Part shown: piece by piece, positions 39,203 to 50,043 of the stretch
Position numbering within the stretch: position 1 is the first letter of the stretch
How the letters are laid out: every line of letters begins with the position of its first letter
NCBI GenBank assembly: GCA_946965045.2
Contig: OX337230.1
Span: 248,001 to 312,000 of the forward strand
DNA from: Epithemia pelagica
Lineage: Eukaryota > Bacillariophyta > Bacillariophyceae > Surirellales > Surirellaceae
Reading direction: 5' to 3'
Length of the DNA stretch: 64,000 nucleotides
The notes under the pieces: generated by a model
The model's input: only the letters and a program-made list of their open reading frames with translations
What the model was told of the DNA's origin: nothing
Database searches by the model: none
Program-made: the position numbers and the translations under genes

Positions 39203-40390
39203 GGGGGTTGGGTCCCTAGTTTTTAGAGCGACCACTACGATACACGCGACTACACGATGGACTCGGAAGCAAAAATGACGACTTATGGAATATGGATCTG
39301 TCTCTCTCTGTTAGAACAACGGCGGAGCCACAAACGGGTTCGCTGCAACGTGTTGATTTGGACGATCTGGAAGGATCCTTGTGGAGAAACCAAACGGCCG
39401 CCGGATTCTCATATGCAAGAGACTCCCAGCAACCAACGACAATGGCGACAATGGGAACAAGAAATACACTGGAAGAGGATGGTACGGACTTGGCAGAGCC
39501 GCTCTTGTCCAATCATCGTGGCAGCAGAAACGATGACGCTGAACCGGTCGTGTCAACGAGTGGGGAGCAAGCAAGTAGTGTGCCGACAACAACACCCCCT
39601 TCTTCCTCTTCTTCCCCCTCATCATCATCCGTTTCGTCGCGGTCGCTCTTATGGCGATTAATCTAACTGAGTCGACCGGAATGGATTCTCTTGGCTCTAT
39701 CGGCCCTTTTCATGACGATCAATCAAGGCACGCAATTGTGGTTGCCCAAACTTGTGGGTCGTGCCTACGATGATTTAATGGATCCGACCTTGGACCATAA
39801 AATGCCACGGATTCATGGTCTCATGGCCACCGTCTTGATCTTGCATTGCAGAGGTGTCTTTGCGGGATCGATCAGGACCGCGCTCATGGGAATTGCCGGA
39901 GAACGGATCGTCGCAAGGTTGCGAAACACGTTGTATGCCCAACTCTTGCACCAAGAAATTGGCTTTTTTGATGCGACGCCATCGGGAGAATTCATTTCTC
40001 GATTGGGATCCGATATACCACCGTTGTCAAACAAGCCATTGCCAGTTCCTGGGCCGAAGTGGTCTTGGGCATGGTCAAGTGGGGCATTGCCATTGGTCTC
40101 GTGGTGAGTATTTCTCCATCCCTGGCCAGTCTGTGCATCCCCCCTTTGGACGGCTCTTGGGCCAATTGAGCAAGGAATTTCAAGACAAACTGGGACAAGC
40201 CCAAAGTTGGCCCACGGAAATTTTGGGTGCCATGCGAACCGTTCAAAGCTTTGTGGCCGAAGAAAAGGAGGCACATCGCTATGCCTCCTTGATTGGAACC
40301 AACCTCTCTGTTTGTTCTTGCTTTTTCGTGAGAACCAGTGGGAGGAATCGCAACGGCCGTAAGGAAGCAACCACGACAACCTAACCAGCC
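39203..40390 (+). pseudogene. ABC transporter relic, inverted copy of 27856-30303
   Basis: Matches the 5-prime flank and the first roughly 430 codons of the intact transporter on the opposite strand. Lesions in order: in-frame TAA at 39664-39666 within the first membrane region (the intact gene reads ILLSRPEW there); a frame change near 40015 at the RLGSD block; a deletion near 40130 that removes the VTSTVVIFVL segment; and loss of similarity after about 40380. No nucleotide-binding domain remains. Long runs such as GQAQSWPTEILGAMRTVQSF are unchanged, so the duplication is not ancient. Confidence 0.92.
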
Positions 40391-40662
40391 CAAAGACGAG
40401 AGGAACAGGGCAAACTCCTCCTTGAACAATACGGCCATGATGAGGAAGTATAGAAGAATCCATCAACTTTGGTTTGTCCATGGGTGACGTTGCAACAAGG
40501 GCCAAGTACGAGAGATTGGCCTCATATACATAGTCATTTGCCGCGCTATGGAGCGCAGCAGTATCTCAAAAGATCTTGGATGCAATCGTTTCAGGAGGAG
40601 TCATTCTCAATTCTTGTTGTCCCTCAAACTCCAGAATACAATGGTGCAGCTTGCGACAGCTA

Positions 40663-41847
40663 TTACTTTGGCGGTTGTGCTGGTGCTGGTGGTTGTCGTT
40701 TGCCGCACACACGGTGCGCAAATTCATACTCCAGTGGGTACTTGAGGTGCACTCCTTCCGGGACCCGTCGTTTGGGGTTCCCCCACCGACTGGTATCCCC
40801 CTCTTGCGCACAGGTAAACATGACACGAGGGGTCCGTGCGATGCGCAACCCAGTTTCGTCCCATCTCGTCTTCAAGACGAGTTCCGAATTGACCAGGTAT
40901 CGATGGTACAGCCAGGCATAGTGGGATACATTGGCCATAATGGGATGAAGTATATTGAGACTGGCCACTACTTGTTGATTTCCCACCACGTACAACCGAT
41001 CCGAAATACCTCCATAGTCTCGACCTCGTGGGACCCAGAGTTTGTCACGGTCCAAATGAGTAATTTTGTAGGGACAGGAATAGTAATGATCGTTGCGAGT
41101 AATGAGAAATTGGTCGTAGCGCTCGTGCAGTCTGTGTGTTTCAAACAGCTGGATGAGAAACCATTTGTACATGCCCAAAATGACATTGCTCCCCGTTACA
41201 GTTCCAATTCCTCCCAGCAGTCTGTTTCTTCTAAATCTTTTCTTGACAAGAGGCAGTACGTTGTTGCGCCAGTCGGTGATATTCATCAAATCCACCGCAT
41301 CGGCCCAATCGTTGTACAGGGGTATGGTCCAGACGTAGCGTGCACGATCAAGGATACTGGGATCGGGATACACAGATGGATTTAAAACGGGCTGTGTCAA
41401 GACAAGTAAATCCGCCTGATTCACATCCAATACATTTTCGTACAAGGTCCTCCATGCCAATTCTCCGCATCTCAGGTTTGCAGTCACCACTACCAGTGTT
41501 TTGTTGCCTCCAACGGTTGGAGGATGCTCCATCTTGACCGGAAACGGAATTTCGGTCCATGTTTCGGGTTTCAAAATTGTTGGTCGTAAAGTAACGTTGC
41601 TGCTGGAGGAATACAAGGAGGATACCTTTTGTTTCGGGTGCAGGCTCAGATTCTTCATTTCCATTATTGGAAGGAGTGCATCGTCTTTTCCAAACTTGGG
41701 TGGAACGTCGTGGTCCGTCCCTACAAACAATAATCCAGTCATTATAATTTGATGAGCGGACCAACTCGAAAGAACCAACAACAAGAGACTATAATACAGG
41801 GCCTTCCGTCGACGCCACGACGACCAGAATCGCTTCGGCAGAGTCAT
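40663..41847 (-). CDS. Type II membrane glycosyltransferase-like protein, copy 1
   Basis: 394 residues from ATG 41847. A short basic N-terminus and one membrane anchor (YYSLLLLVLSSWSAHQIIM) are followed by a Ser-rich stem with N-glycosylation sequons and a lumenal domain from about 110. Conserved blocks are NKTLVVVTANLRCGELAW, LITRNDHYYSCPYKI and LWVPRGRDYGGISDRLYVVG. The R-x-D ... WVPxGxDYxGxxDR pattern resembles uncharacterised Golgi-type glycosyltransferases of plants and algae, so that is the working call; donor and acceptor are unknown. The gene is uninterrupted, unlike its copy at 44171-45387. It is divergent from flavohaemoglobin copy A. Confidence 0.72.
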   Translation of the reverse strand: MTLPKRFWSSWRRRKALYYSLLLLVLSSWSAHQIIMTGLLFVGTDHDVPPKFGKDDALLPIMEMKNLSLHPKQKVSSLYSSSSNVTLRPTILKPETWTEIPFPVKMEHPPTVGGNKTLVVVTANLRCGELAWRTLYENVLDVNQADLLVLTQPVLNPSVYPDPSILDRARYVWTIPLYNDWADAVDLMNITDWRNNVLPLVKKRFRRNRLLGGIGTVTGSNVILGMYKWFLIQLFETHRLHERYDQFLITRNDHYYSCPYKITHLDRDKLWVPRGRDYGGISDRLYVVGNQQVVASLNILHPIMANVSHYAWLYHRYLVNSELVLKTRWDETGLRIARTPRVMFTCAQEGDTSRWGNPKRRVPEGVHLKYPLEYEFAHRVCGKRQPPAPAQPPK

Positions 41848-42677
41848 GACATGGATGATGATGATTGTGTTTGTGCATTACATGCTTGTTCCTGTCATTT
41901 CATTTCATTTCACTTTGTTGTGGTGGCGTATAGGATTTTGTTCGGAAGAGCCGTATGGGGGCAATGAAGGGGGACCAAAAGGATCCCAAAAGGTACCCCC
42001 AAGCAAGGGCGACCCGGTCAGTCGCACCTAGTGTTGCATTCCCTTACTCAGAGTGCAGCTTTTTTCCGACTGAGGCCTGCGGGACTCACTCACCCCCGCT
42101 GGGGGTATCCCAAAAGGGAATGTCCCCCAAAGCGCGGTCATCGATCGGTCATAGTCACAAGGCGAATCCAAAAAATGAAAGTCTTGTGTCTTTTTAAATT
42201 TTAAATAAAATGGGGATTATCGGTCGCGCAACACTCGGAAGTAAGTCACCAAACGCGCGCGATCCGTCCGTGTTCCTCAACATGCCGATCCATGCAGGAA
42301 TGTGCCCATGCAGGGAGACAACAAGATTTCGTTCGTTGGCATACGTACTCCCATCGAACAATGAAAGAAGAAGATGAGATCCCAAACCGAACAAATTTGG
42401 TATCTTCCGGAACTATCCACTTTCCACAGTCGACGCATAACGCAAACACACCATCATGAGTGCACGACACTACATTCGGATCTCGTCCACAACCACATTC
42501 ACAACCTCCGGAGTTTCGACAGGTTGTCGTCATTACCAAGGAGGTTGACAATCATCACCTAAACCAATATGCACAGAGGTCAAGAAGGAGGATGCATCAA
42601 CTCATTCCATGAGCTCATAAAATCAAAATCTCAACCACAACAACCTCCAAACGAAAACTGCAACACCTTCATCTACC
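41848..42677. promoter_or_regulatory. Divergent promoter gap with a dispersed repeat
   Basis: Lies between the starts of the glycosyltransferase-like gene and flavohaemoglobin copy A. At about 42040-42140 there is a GC-rich element (TTCCGACTGAGGC, GGGACTCACTCACCCCCGC, GGGGGTAT) that recurs inverted near 60300-60410. The segment GAGCTCATAAAATCAAA at about 42610-42626 also precedes flavohaemoglobin copy B, so the promoter was duplicated with the gene. Confidence 0.5.
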
Positions 42678-43820
42678 ATGTCCGATACAAGCAACAGCAA
42701 CAACAGCTCCATCATTTCCGCACAAGCTCTGGCCATTGTCAAGGCTACTGCTCCGTTGGTAAAGGAACATGCCACGGCCATTACCTCCGTCTTTTATCCC
42801 AAAATGCTGGGCCGTCATCCCGAATTGTATCGCTACTTTAACGAAAGCAATCAAGTCTCATCTCCGCAAAAACCAATGGCGTCATCTAATGGTTCATGTC
42901 CATTTCATCAACCGTCGTCAGCACCACCCAAACTAAGCAAGCAGTCTCAACAGGCCAAGACATTGGCCGATGCTGTCGTCGCCTGTAAGTCATGGTGTAC
43001 AAAACAAAAAATCTGAAATGGATTCCTGTTCTGACACACACCTCTCGACTTTTTTGACATCTCAGATGCCCTTAATATTGAGCACTTGGAACACTTGACG
43101 GAAACTGTAATTCGAATCTGTCACAAGCATTGTGCCTTGGGCATTCAGCCCGAGGATTATCAAATTGTCCATGACAATCTTCTTGAAGCCATTGGAGAAG
43201 TCTTGGGAGACGCCGTGACTCCTGCTGTCGCTGCGGCGTGGAGTGAAGCCGTCATGGCCTTGGCCAAGCTCTTTATCGAAAAGGAAGCCCAACTGTACGA
43301 CCAGGCGGCCCTGAAACAGTGGACGGGACCCCGTGACTTTGTCATTACTGACATTATCCAAGAATCGGCCGACATCAAATCTTTTCGCATGGTTCCCAGT
43401 GATGGCCAAGGCACTTGTCCGTTCCAACCTGGTCAATACATTAGCATTTTTGAAAAGCCCGAGGGCAAGCAATACTTTGCGCCTCGTCACTATACCTTGA
43501 CCAGTCAACCGGGCGACGATTATTACCAAGTCTCGATCAAAAAGGTTGCCACCACAAATGCTCAACATCCACCAGGCATCATGAGCAACTATATGCATTC
43601 CAAACAAGTGGGCGATACGGTACAATTGGACCTGTTTTTGGCCCAGTTCCCTTGCAGCAAGGTTCTTCTGATCGCGTTGCGTGCTTTGTTTTGGTGGGCG
43701 TGGGCATTACACCCACCGTTGCGGTATTGCCGACTGCCTTGAAGGAACGACCGAATGTGGCCGTCTTTCATGCCGATACATGGTCGGCGGAAGAGGAAGC
43801 GATGCGAATGCGAGTTTGCT
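42678..43820 (+). pseudogene. Flavohaemoglobin, copy A (C-terminal truncation)
   Basis: Nitric oxide dioxygenase family: globin, FAD and NAD domains. Exon 1 (42678-42984) gives globin helices (ALAIVKATAPLVKEHA, FYPKMLGRHPELYRYF). An 81-base intron, 42985-43065 (GTAAGT...CTCAG), joins to YALNIEHLEHL. The proximal-His segment ICHKHCALG and ENLLEAI-like helix follow, then the FAD domain with GQYISIF and RHYTLTSQPGDDYY. Near 43630 the frame slips by indel; the shifted frame still reads CFVLVGVGITPTVAVLP (NAD domain) but ends at TAG near 43820 after a diverged VFHADTWSAEEEA. The last roughly 110 residues are missing. It is non-functional as an NAD(P)H-dependent enzyme unless the slip is an error. 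Confidence 0.88.
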
Positions 43821-44170
43821 AGGAGTATTAACTTTACGTAGTCATAGTTTCACCTACCTAAGATTGTAGCCCGTGACTCGTGACCGTGGACGGGTTTCGG
43901 ACATGACACGCCGGCATATCACGACCGTCTCACCGAGAGTATCCCTGTGTTGCTAAGTATTTGCGATGCGGGCAGGTCTAGTTAGAAAGAATTTGGTCCT
44001 CATCGCGCATTCCTCGTCGGAAAACTTGTCTATGGACTATGGACGAACTTTGGTCACGATTCACGGCGCAGGTCGATCCTGCGGCGCGAAGAGAAGCAAC
44101 GCGCCCCGGACGGATGCAACAACAAACACAACAAAAGAGAAAGGGACAGCATACAGGCATACAATCTATC
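43821..44170. other. Gap between copy A and glycosyltransferase copy 2
   Basis: No gene seen. An in-frame extension of the glycosyltransferase-like copy reaches ATG 44039, but homology with copy 1 begins at ATG 44171. Confidence 0.4.
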
Positions 44171-45387
44171 ATGACTCTACGAAAGAGATTCTTGTCGTCA
44201 TGGTGTAGACGCCAGTCCTTGTCTAGTGTCTTGCTCTTTCTTTCGGGCTGGTCCGCTCATCACATGACTCGATTGCTCGAATGGACGGACCACTTTCAAC
44301 CCGAGTTTTGGAAAGACGATGCACTCATTCGCGTCGCATTGACTCAAAGTCTGCACCCAGAACAGAACATGTCCTTGTCCTCCACAGATGGATTTAAAAT
44401 GGGCTGGGTCAAGACGAGTAAATCCGCCTGATTCACATCCAATACATGCCACTTCGCCACATCTCAGGTTTCCAGTCACCACTACTAGTGTTTTGCTGCC
44501 CCCCACGGTGGGTTCCGGTCAAGATTGAGCATCCTCCAACCGTTGGAGGCAACAAAACACTGGTGGTGGTGACTGGAAACCTGAGATGCGGAGAATTGGC
44601 CTGGAAGACCTTGTACGAAAATGTATTGGATGTGAATCAGGCGGATTTACTTGTCTTGACACAGCCCGTTCAAAATCAGATCGCCTATCCAGATCCTAGT
44701 ATCCTTCATCGTGCACGCTATGTATGGACTGTACCCATGTACAACGATTGGGCTGATGCTGTGGATTTGATGAATATCACGGAATGGCGCAAGCAGGTTA
44801 TGCCTCATACCGTTTCAATTTCAGAACAAAACAACATGTTGGGGGGAATTGGGAATGTTTCGGGGAGCAATGTCATTTTGGGCATGTACAAATGGTTTCT
44901 CATCCAGCTGATTGAAAAACACGGACTGCACGAACGCTACGACCAATTTCTCATTACTCGCAACGATCATTACTATTCGTGTCCCTACAAAATTACTAAT
45001 TTACGCCGTGACCATCTCTGGGTCCCACGAGGTCAAGATTGGTTTGGTATTTCCGATCGGTTGTACGTGGTGGGAGCCCAACATGTATTGAGCAGTCTCA
45101 ATATACTCTATCCCATTTTGGCCAACGTTTCACACTATGCCTGGCTCTACAATCGATCGTTTGCCAATTCGGAATTTGTCTTGAAGACAAGATGGGAGGA
45201 AAATGGTTTACGTGTGGCACGGACCCCTCGCGTCATGTTTACCTGTGCGCAAGAGGGTGATACCAGTCGGTGGGGGCAACCCAAAGAGCTGGTCCCCGAA
45301 GGAGTGCGACTCAAGTATCCAAGAGAGTATCATATGGCACACCGTGTTTGTGCCAGGCAAAAACCACAAGCACAACGGCAAAAGTAG
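44171..45387 (+). pseudogene. Glycosyltransferase-like protein, copy 2 (disrupted stem)
   Basis: The N-terminus (MTLRKRFLSSWCRRQ, membrane anchor, SLHPEQN) matches copy 1 up to about 44384, then the frame ends at TGA 44429-44431. The catalytic part resumes in another frame at about 44518 (VKIEHPPTVGGNKTLVVV) and runs uninterrupted to 45387, with NDHYYSCPYKI and LWVPRGQDWFGISDRLYVVG intact. Between them lies an inverted insertion of about 130 bases, and the stem segment of copy 1 (SSSSNVTLRPTILKPETW) is gone. A protein made from the second frame alone would lack the membrane anchor. Internal initiation or splicing around the insertion is possible but not indicated. Confidence 0.85.
44385..44680. 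repeat. Inverted repeat (hairpin) inside glycosyltransferase copy 2
   Basis: The left arm 44385-44513 is the reverse complement of sequence on the right (about 44515-44680): its CCCACGGTGGG...GGTTTCCAGTCACCAC pairs with the coding block for TLVVVTGNLRCGE, and its ATTCACATCCAATACAT pairs with VLDVNQADL. About 35 bases between these blocks are missing from the left arm. The far end of the left arm (AGATGGATTTAAA) resembles copy 1 (LNPSV) more than copy 2 (NQIAY). Confidence 0.85.
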
Positions 45388-45828
45388 TGGCGGTAAACGA
45401 GATTCCACTCTCGGGAGATGAAACACAAGACAGGAAATGGATTCTTATCGCGTACATCCTCAAACGTTGACTCAGCATCCAAAACTTTTTGCGAGACTTC
45501 CGAATAGTAAGCCATTGTTGGTTCATGATCCTCATCGTTATCTAGATGCAGAACAGATGACGCAACTTTATGTTGTCGAGCCATGTTGGTCGCTCCATCA
45601 TATAACTTCAGATTAGGCCAATCTTTCACTTGGTAATGAGACTCGTTTCTGTTGCATCAAAACGCGACACTTTCCATTGTTTTGCTTGTCCACTGAAAAC
45701 AAACAAGTGCCTTGTCCACGTAGGTTAAGGAGAAAAAGACAAATCATCATTACACAAAACAAATTTTATACAACTATACTTCATCAAATTATCTTTTAAT
45801 GCAACACTTTTCTGGTACGTGTTCTGCC
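45388..45828. other. Gap with a possible minus-strand coding remnant
   Basis: A minus-strand frame at about 45400-45629 (KDWPNLKLYDGATNMARQ, then DNDEDHEPTMAYYSEVSQKV) looks protein-like but has no ATG and no family I recognise. It may be a fragment of a lost gene. Nothing else seen. Confidence 0.25.
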
Positions 45829-47385
45829 CTAGACACGACGTTTACTTGATACAGAGACTCGTTTTTGTTGCATTGTCAGGAATGGGCAGACCAAAGACGA
45901 TGACTTATCGTTCATGGCACCGGACAGGCTCTCTGTAGTGTCTCCATTTTGCTGTTCTTGTTCATCCTCTTCGGGAACACTGACAAACGGGCCAAAGTAC
46001 TCGAGATGAAGACACGACTTGGCCACCCCAGCCGCCAAGAGTTGCTTGTACAAGAGTGGAGAAGCCACGTTGCCTGCACAAATGTAATAGTCGACGGCAT
46101 TGCGATAGTCAATCTGTGCCTTCTCCAGTGTCTCGACAATCTTGGTTCCAGTCAAACGACCCTCTGTCACATAGGGAGATGATACACACTGCTTAGATGG
46201 ATGCGAATAGGACACATTCAAGATTGCAGCATCCCATGCAAGTGTTTCTTCCAACGTTTGACGAAAGGCAAAGGTTTCCGATGAGGTATCGGCATGAAAG
46301 ACGGCCACATTCGGTCGTTCCTTCAAGGCCGTCGGCAATACCGCAACGGTAGGTGTGATACAGACTCCGACGGATACAAAGCACGCAACACGATGCGCAG
46401 ACCCTTGTTGCAAGGGAACTGGACCAAACACGGGGCCCAATTGTACCGTATAGCCCACTTGCTTGGAATGCATATAGTTGCTCCTGATCCCTGGATGCTC
46501 ATTATTGGCGGCGACCTTTTTGATCGAGACTTGGTAGCAGTCATCGCCCGGTTGACTGGTCAAGGTAAAATGACGAGGCGCAAAGTACTGTTTGCCCTCG
46601 GGCTTTTCAAAGATGCTAATGTATTGACCGGATTGAAACGGACAGGCACCCTTCCCATCTCTGGGAACCATGCGAAAAGACTTGATCTCGGTCGATTCTT
46701 GGATAATGTCAGTAATGACAAAGTCACGTGGGCCCGTCCACTGTTCCTGAGCCGCCTGGTTGTAGAGTTGGGCTTCTTTTTCGATAAAGAGCTTGACCAA
46801 GGCCATGACGGCTTCACTCCACGCCGCAGCGACTGCGGGAGTAACGGCGTCTCCCAAGACTTGTCCAATGGCCTCCAACAAATTGTCATGGACAATTTGA
46901 TAATCCTCGGGCTGAATGCCCAGGGCACAATGCTTGTGACAAATTCAAATCACAGTTTCCGTCAAGTGTTCCAAGTGCTCAATGTTGAGGGCATCTGAGA
47001 TAAAAGCAGTCAAGAGGTGTGTGTCAGAAACGGAATCCGTATCGGAAACCTCGGTGTTGTACACCATGACTAACATGCAACGACAGCATCGGCCAATGTC
47101 TTGGCCTGTTGAGACGGCTTGCTCAGTTTGGGTGGTGCTGCCGACGGTTGATGAAATGGACATGACGAGCCAGCCATTGGTGATGCAACTGGTTGTTGTT
47201 GCTGCTGCTGTGACGAAGAGACTTGATTGCTTTCGTTAAAGTAGCGATACAATTCGGGATGACGGCCCAGCATTTTGGGATAAAAGACGGAGGTAATGGC
47301 CGTGGCATGTTCCTTGACCAACGGAGCAGTAGCTTTCACAATGGCCAGAGCTTGTGCGGAAATGATGGAGCTGCTGTTTGGACAT
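45829..47385 (-). pseudogene. Flavohaemoglobin, copy B (start frameshift and nonsense)
   Basis: Starts at ATG 47385, but a small deletion right after it shifts the frame: the globin helix sequence continues in another frame (ALAIVKATAPLVKEHA, FYPKMLGRHPELYRYF). Intron 46995-47074 (80 bases, GTTAGT...CTCAG) is in the same place as in copy A. In exon 2, TGA at 46945-46947 replaces the Arg codon of VIRICHKHC. From Met 46881 the frame is then open for 350 residues through the FAD domain (RHFTLTSQPGDD) and the NAD domain (CFVSVGVCITPTVAVLP, YYICAGNVASPLLYKQL, EYFGPFVS) to a C-terminal tail. This is the most complete C-terminus of the three copies. It is inverted relative to copy A. Confidence 0.9.
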
Positions 47386-48143
47386 GGTCGATGAAGACAC
47401 TCGTGAGATATTGGTTTGGTGGTTGCTGGTGTTATTGATGAGAGTTTGATTTTATGAGCTCATGACATGGCTTGGCATTCTTCATCATGTTGTTGTCTGT
47501 GCAGTTTGTTTCGGGCAATGGGAGGAGGTTGAAACTCCGGAGGTTTTGTGTGCCTCTTGTTTTGTGGTCCATGAGGAACATGAAAGTGTGGCACGTTCCA
47601 ATCCATCTTGGCGGCAATGAGTTGCTAGTGTCGTTTGGGTTGTGTGCAGTCTTTGATCCTCCAAAAGAGCAGCATGGTGGCACAGATCGACCGCAATACA
47701 AAATACAAGGTTCCCGAAGATGTGCCGACTGCGTTGTTCCGTTTGGTTCCGCTTCCGGCACAAATGAATGCAGTATCAGTGGCGGGCGACTGACTGTGGA
47801 ATCGATTTTCCTGCAGGCGCGCGAGCCATGTGAAAGCGCGCGCGTGCATCTCTTTCATTTTATTCGCAGGAGGGTCGCACCATTCAAGATCGAATGTTTT
47901 CGCGTGCAAGAAAGCGAAGCGACAAAACCTTTTGGAAGACAACACAACGACCGGTTCCTTCTTCCATCGTTCATCGCTTCTCATCTACTAGGAAGAACAA
48001 TCTCTGGATCCAGTCTTGCCGGTTTCGTGCAATCGTTATTGTTTGCTGAGGCCACACATCCACAACAAAGCACAAGATGTGTGAAGCTGCTGGTCCATTC
48101 ATTCATCCTGGTCCATTGCATTCTCATCAACCTCATCATTATC
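47386..48143. promoter_or_regulatory. Divergent promoter between flavohaemoglobin B and a P450
   Basis: About 760 bases separating two divergent starts. The P450 frame is open through the whole gap, but only the ATG at 48144 matches the P450 N-terminus. GC-dense CGCGCGAGCC and GCGCGCGCG elements occur at about 47818-47846. Confidence 0.4.
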
Positions 48144-49799
48144 ATGTCGGAGCTGATTTCCACCATTCTTCAACCTGCCATTTCCAATCCACCCCTTGGT
48201 GTGGTGGTTGTGATGTTGACAACGCTCGCGTTGTTGCTAGTGGGAGGATACTGGATCTTGCTCCATGGCAACCACAAGCACAACAAGAATCGTCCTCCGC
48301 GGTCCCAAACCGGCATGTGGGCAACCTTGTCGCAATTTGCCTCACCTCGTTTGCCGTGGTTCTTTTTGCAACAAGCCGAGGCCGTTGACTTTTGCCCCGT
48401 CTTTCAACTCAACTTGCCCGTCCCTCAAGGCGTCTATGTCGTGACGAATGCGACCGTGGCGCGTCAAATTTTGACGCATCCGAGTAGTGAAAAAACGGGC
48501 AGTTTTGCCAATCATGCCAGTCCCATTTCGGGCAATGTCAATTTATTACGATCCTTGACCCATTCGCATTATTGGAAACAGGTGCGCAAAGGCGTCGCAC
48601 CGGCCTTTTCCTCACGACAAGTGCAGCGCATGAATGCCATTTGTCGCCACATGGTCGAAGACTGGATTGCCACCACCTTGGAACCCTTGGTCGATAGTGG
48701 TGGGACCTTGGATCCGGCTCGGGGAATGACCCGTCTCACGACGCGGGTCATTTGTCAAGCCGCCTTTGAATATACCGCGTCGGACTCCGAAATTTCCAAC
48801 TTTTTGCAGCACATTGAAGTTGCCTTGCGCGAATTTTTGCAAAAACAACAAGGTAACCAATTGCGACGCACGGCCGTGGCCAAGTGGCTCGTCCCCTCGG
48901 TTCAACAAGCGCATGCGTCGGCGCAAGCCATTCGTGCCTTTGCCCAAACCATGCTCAATGCCTATCGCCGGAACCATCCCAATGACGACTATACCGGGGA
49001 TCCCCAGTGTCATTCCGTCATGCGATTGCTCGTGGAAACCCTTGACTTGTCGGAACCGGATCGCATTGGAGAAATTGTCACCTTTTTGGTCGGTGGATAC
49101 GATACCACGGGCTATACCTTGGGATCGGCCTTGACCTTGGTGGCGCAACATCCCCACGTGGCCACGGAATTGCAAGCTCAATTGCAACAGGCTGAAGCGA
49201 AAGTCATTCAACAACTGGACCACCAGAACAAGAAGCACGACAAGAAGGACGACGAACGGGATGCCAAAATTCGATCGGCCTGGGCGCATTGTGACTATTT
49301 GCACTACGTGATTCGGGAAACCTTTCGTCTCTACCCCGTGGCAGCCTTGGGTGCCACCTTTCGACGATTGGACCATGACTTTGTCGTACCCCTGGAAGAA
49401 CAACCACCACCACAACCACAACCAGACGAAACAACGAAGAAGGACGATTCCTCCACCACGACGACCAGGATGATCATTCCCAAGGGTGCCATGATTGCCA
49501 CACCGCAAATAATCATTCATCGCAATCCCCGCGTCTTTGGACCGACGGCCAATCACTACCAACCCCACCGATGGGCCACGGCGACACCGGACATGGTGCA
49601 CAGTCTCTTGACCTTTTCCATTGGATCCCGCACCTGTGTCGCCCAAGCCTTGGCCACGGCGGAAATTCAATCCGTCCTTCCACGGCTCTTGCGCCATTAT
49701 CGATTTTCCGTCGTGGAACCGGGACAACCGGACTTCTTTTTGAGTCTCAAAATTGCCAATTGCAAACTGTCCGTCAAACGAGTCACGGATGCAGAGTAA
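48144..49799 (+). CDS. Cytochrome P450, paralogue 1 of a pair
   Basis: 551 residues from ATG 48144. An N-terminal anchor (VVVVMLTTLALLLVGGYWILL) is followed by the catalytic domain: helix C region HYWKQVRKGVAPAFSSRQV, I-helix VGGYDTTG near 315, K-helix ETFR near 393, PHRW near 472, and haem loop FSIGSRTCVA with the thiolate Cys near 498. The last loop residue is Ala in place of the usual Gly, which is tolerated in the family. It shares TLEPLVDSGGTLDPARGMTRL with the P450 at 54046-55965, so the two are close paralogues; the P450 at 4.3 kb is more distant. Probably an ER-bound monooxygenase; substrate unknown. All key residues are present. Confidence 0.92.
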   Translation: MSELISTILQPAISNPPLGVVVVMLTTLALLLVGGYWILLHGNHKHNKNRPPRSQTGMWATLSQFASPRLPWFFLQQAEAVDFCPVFQLNLPVPQGVYVVTNATVARQILTHPSSEKTGSFANHASPISGNVNLLRSLTHSHYWKQVRKGVAPAFSSRQVQRMNAICRHMVEDWIATTLEPLVDSGGTLDPARGMTRLTTRVICQAAFEYTASDSEISNFLQHIEVALREFLQKQQGNQLRRTAVAKWLVPSVQQAHASAQAIRAFAQTMLNAYRRNHPNDDYTGDPQCHSVMRLLVETLDLSEPDRIGEIVTFLVGGYDTTGYTLGSALTLVAQHPHVATELQAQLQQAEAKVIQQLDHQNKKHDKKDDERDAKIRSAWAHCDYLHYVIRETFRLYPVAALGATFRRLDHDFVVPLEEQPPPQPQPDETTKKDDSSTTTTRMIIPKGAMIATPQIIIHRNPRVFGPTANHYQPHRWATATPDMVHSLLTFSIGSRTCVAQALATAEIQSVLPRLLRHYRFSVVEPGQPDFFLSLKIANCKLSVKRVTDAE

Positions 49800-50043
49800 G
49801 AAACACAGACAATGCAGATACCGTCTACTAAGAACAATAGGACCGGTCGGTGAGAGGAGCGGTGACAGATTCCGAGTAGGAACTGTCCTCGTTTCTCTGT
49901 TCCGCACAAGAATTTTGTCAGCGTCGGCTTCAACTATAGGAAGAGAAACTTGACATAGCATGGAATATGAAAATGTTATAAATATGAATAATTCATAAAG
50001 TTTCATTTTTTCCAATGGAAAACAAAATGACTTGTGGTGGCGG

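Noticed and set aside
47472-48143. N-terminal extension of the P450 to 775 residues
   Set aside because: The extension has no similarity to P450 N-termini, and ATG 48144 directly precedes the expected membrane anchor.
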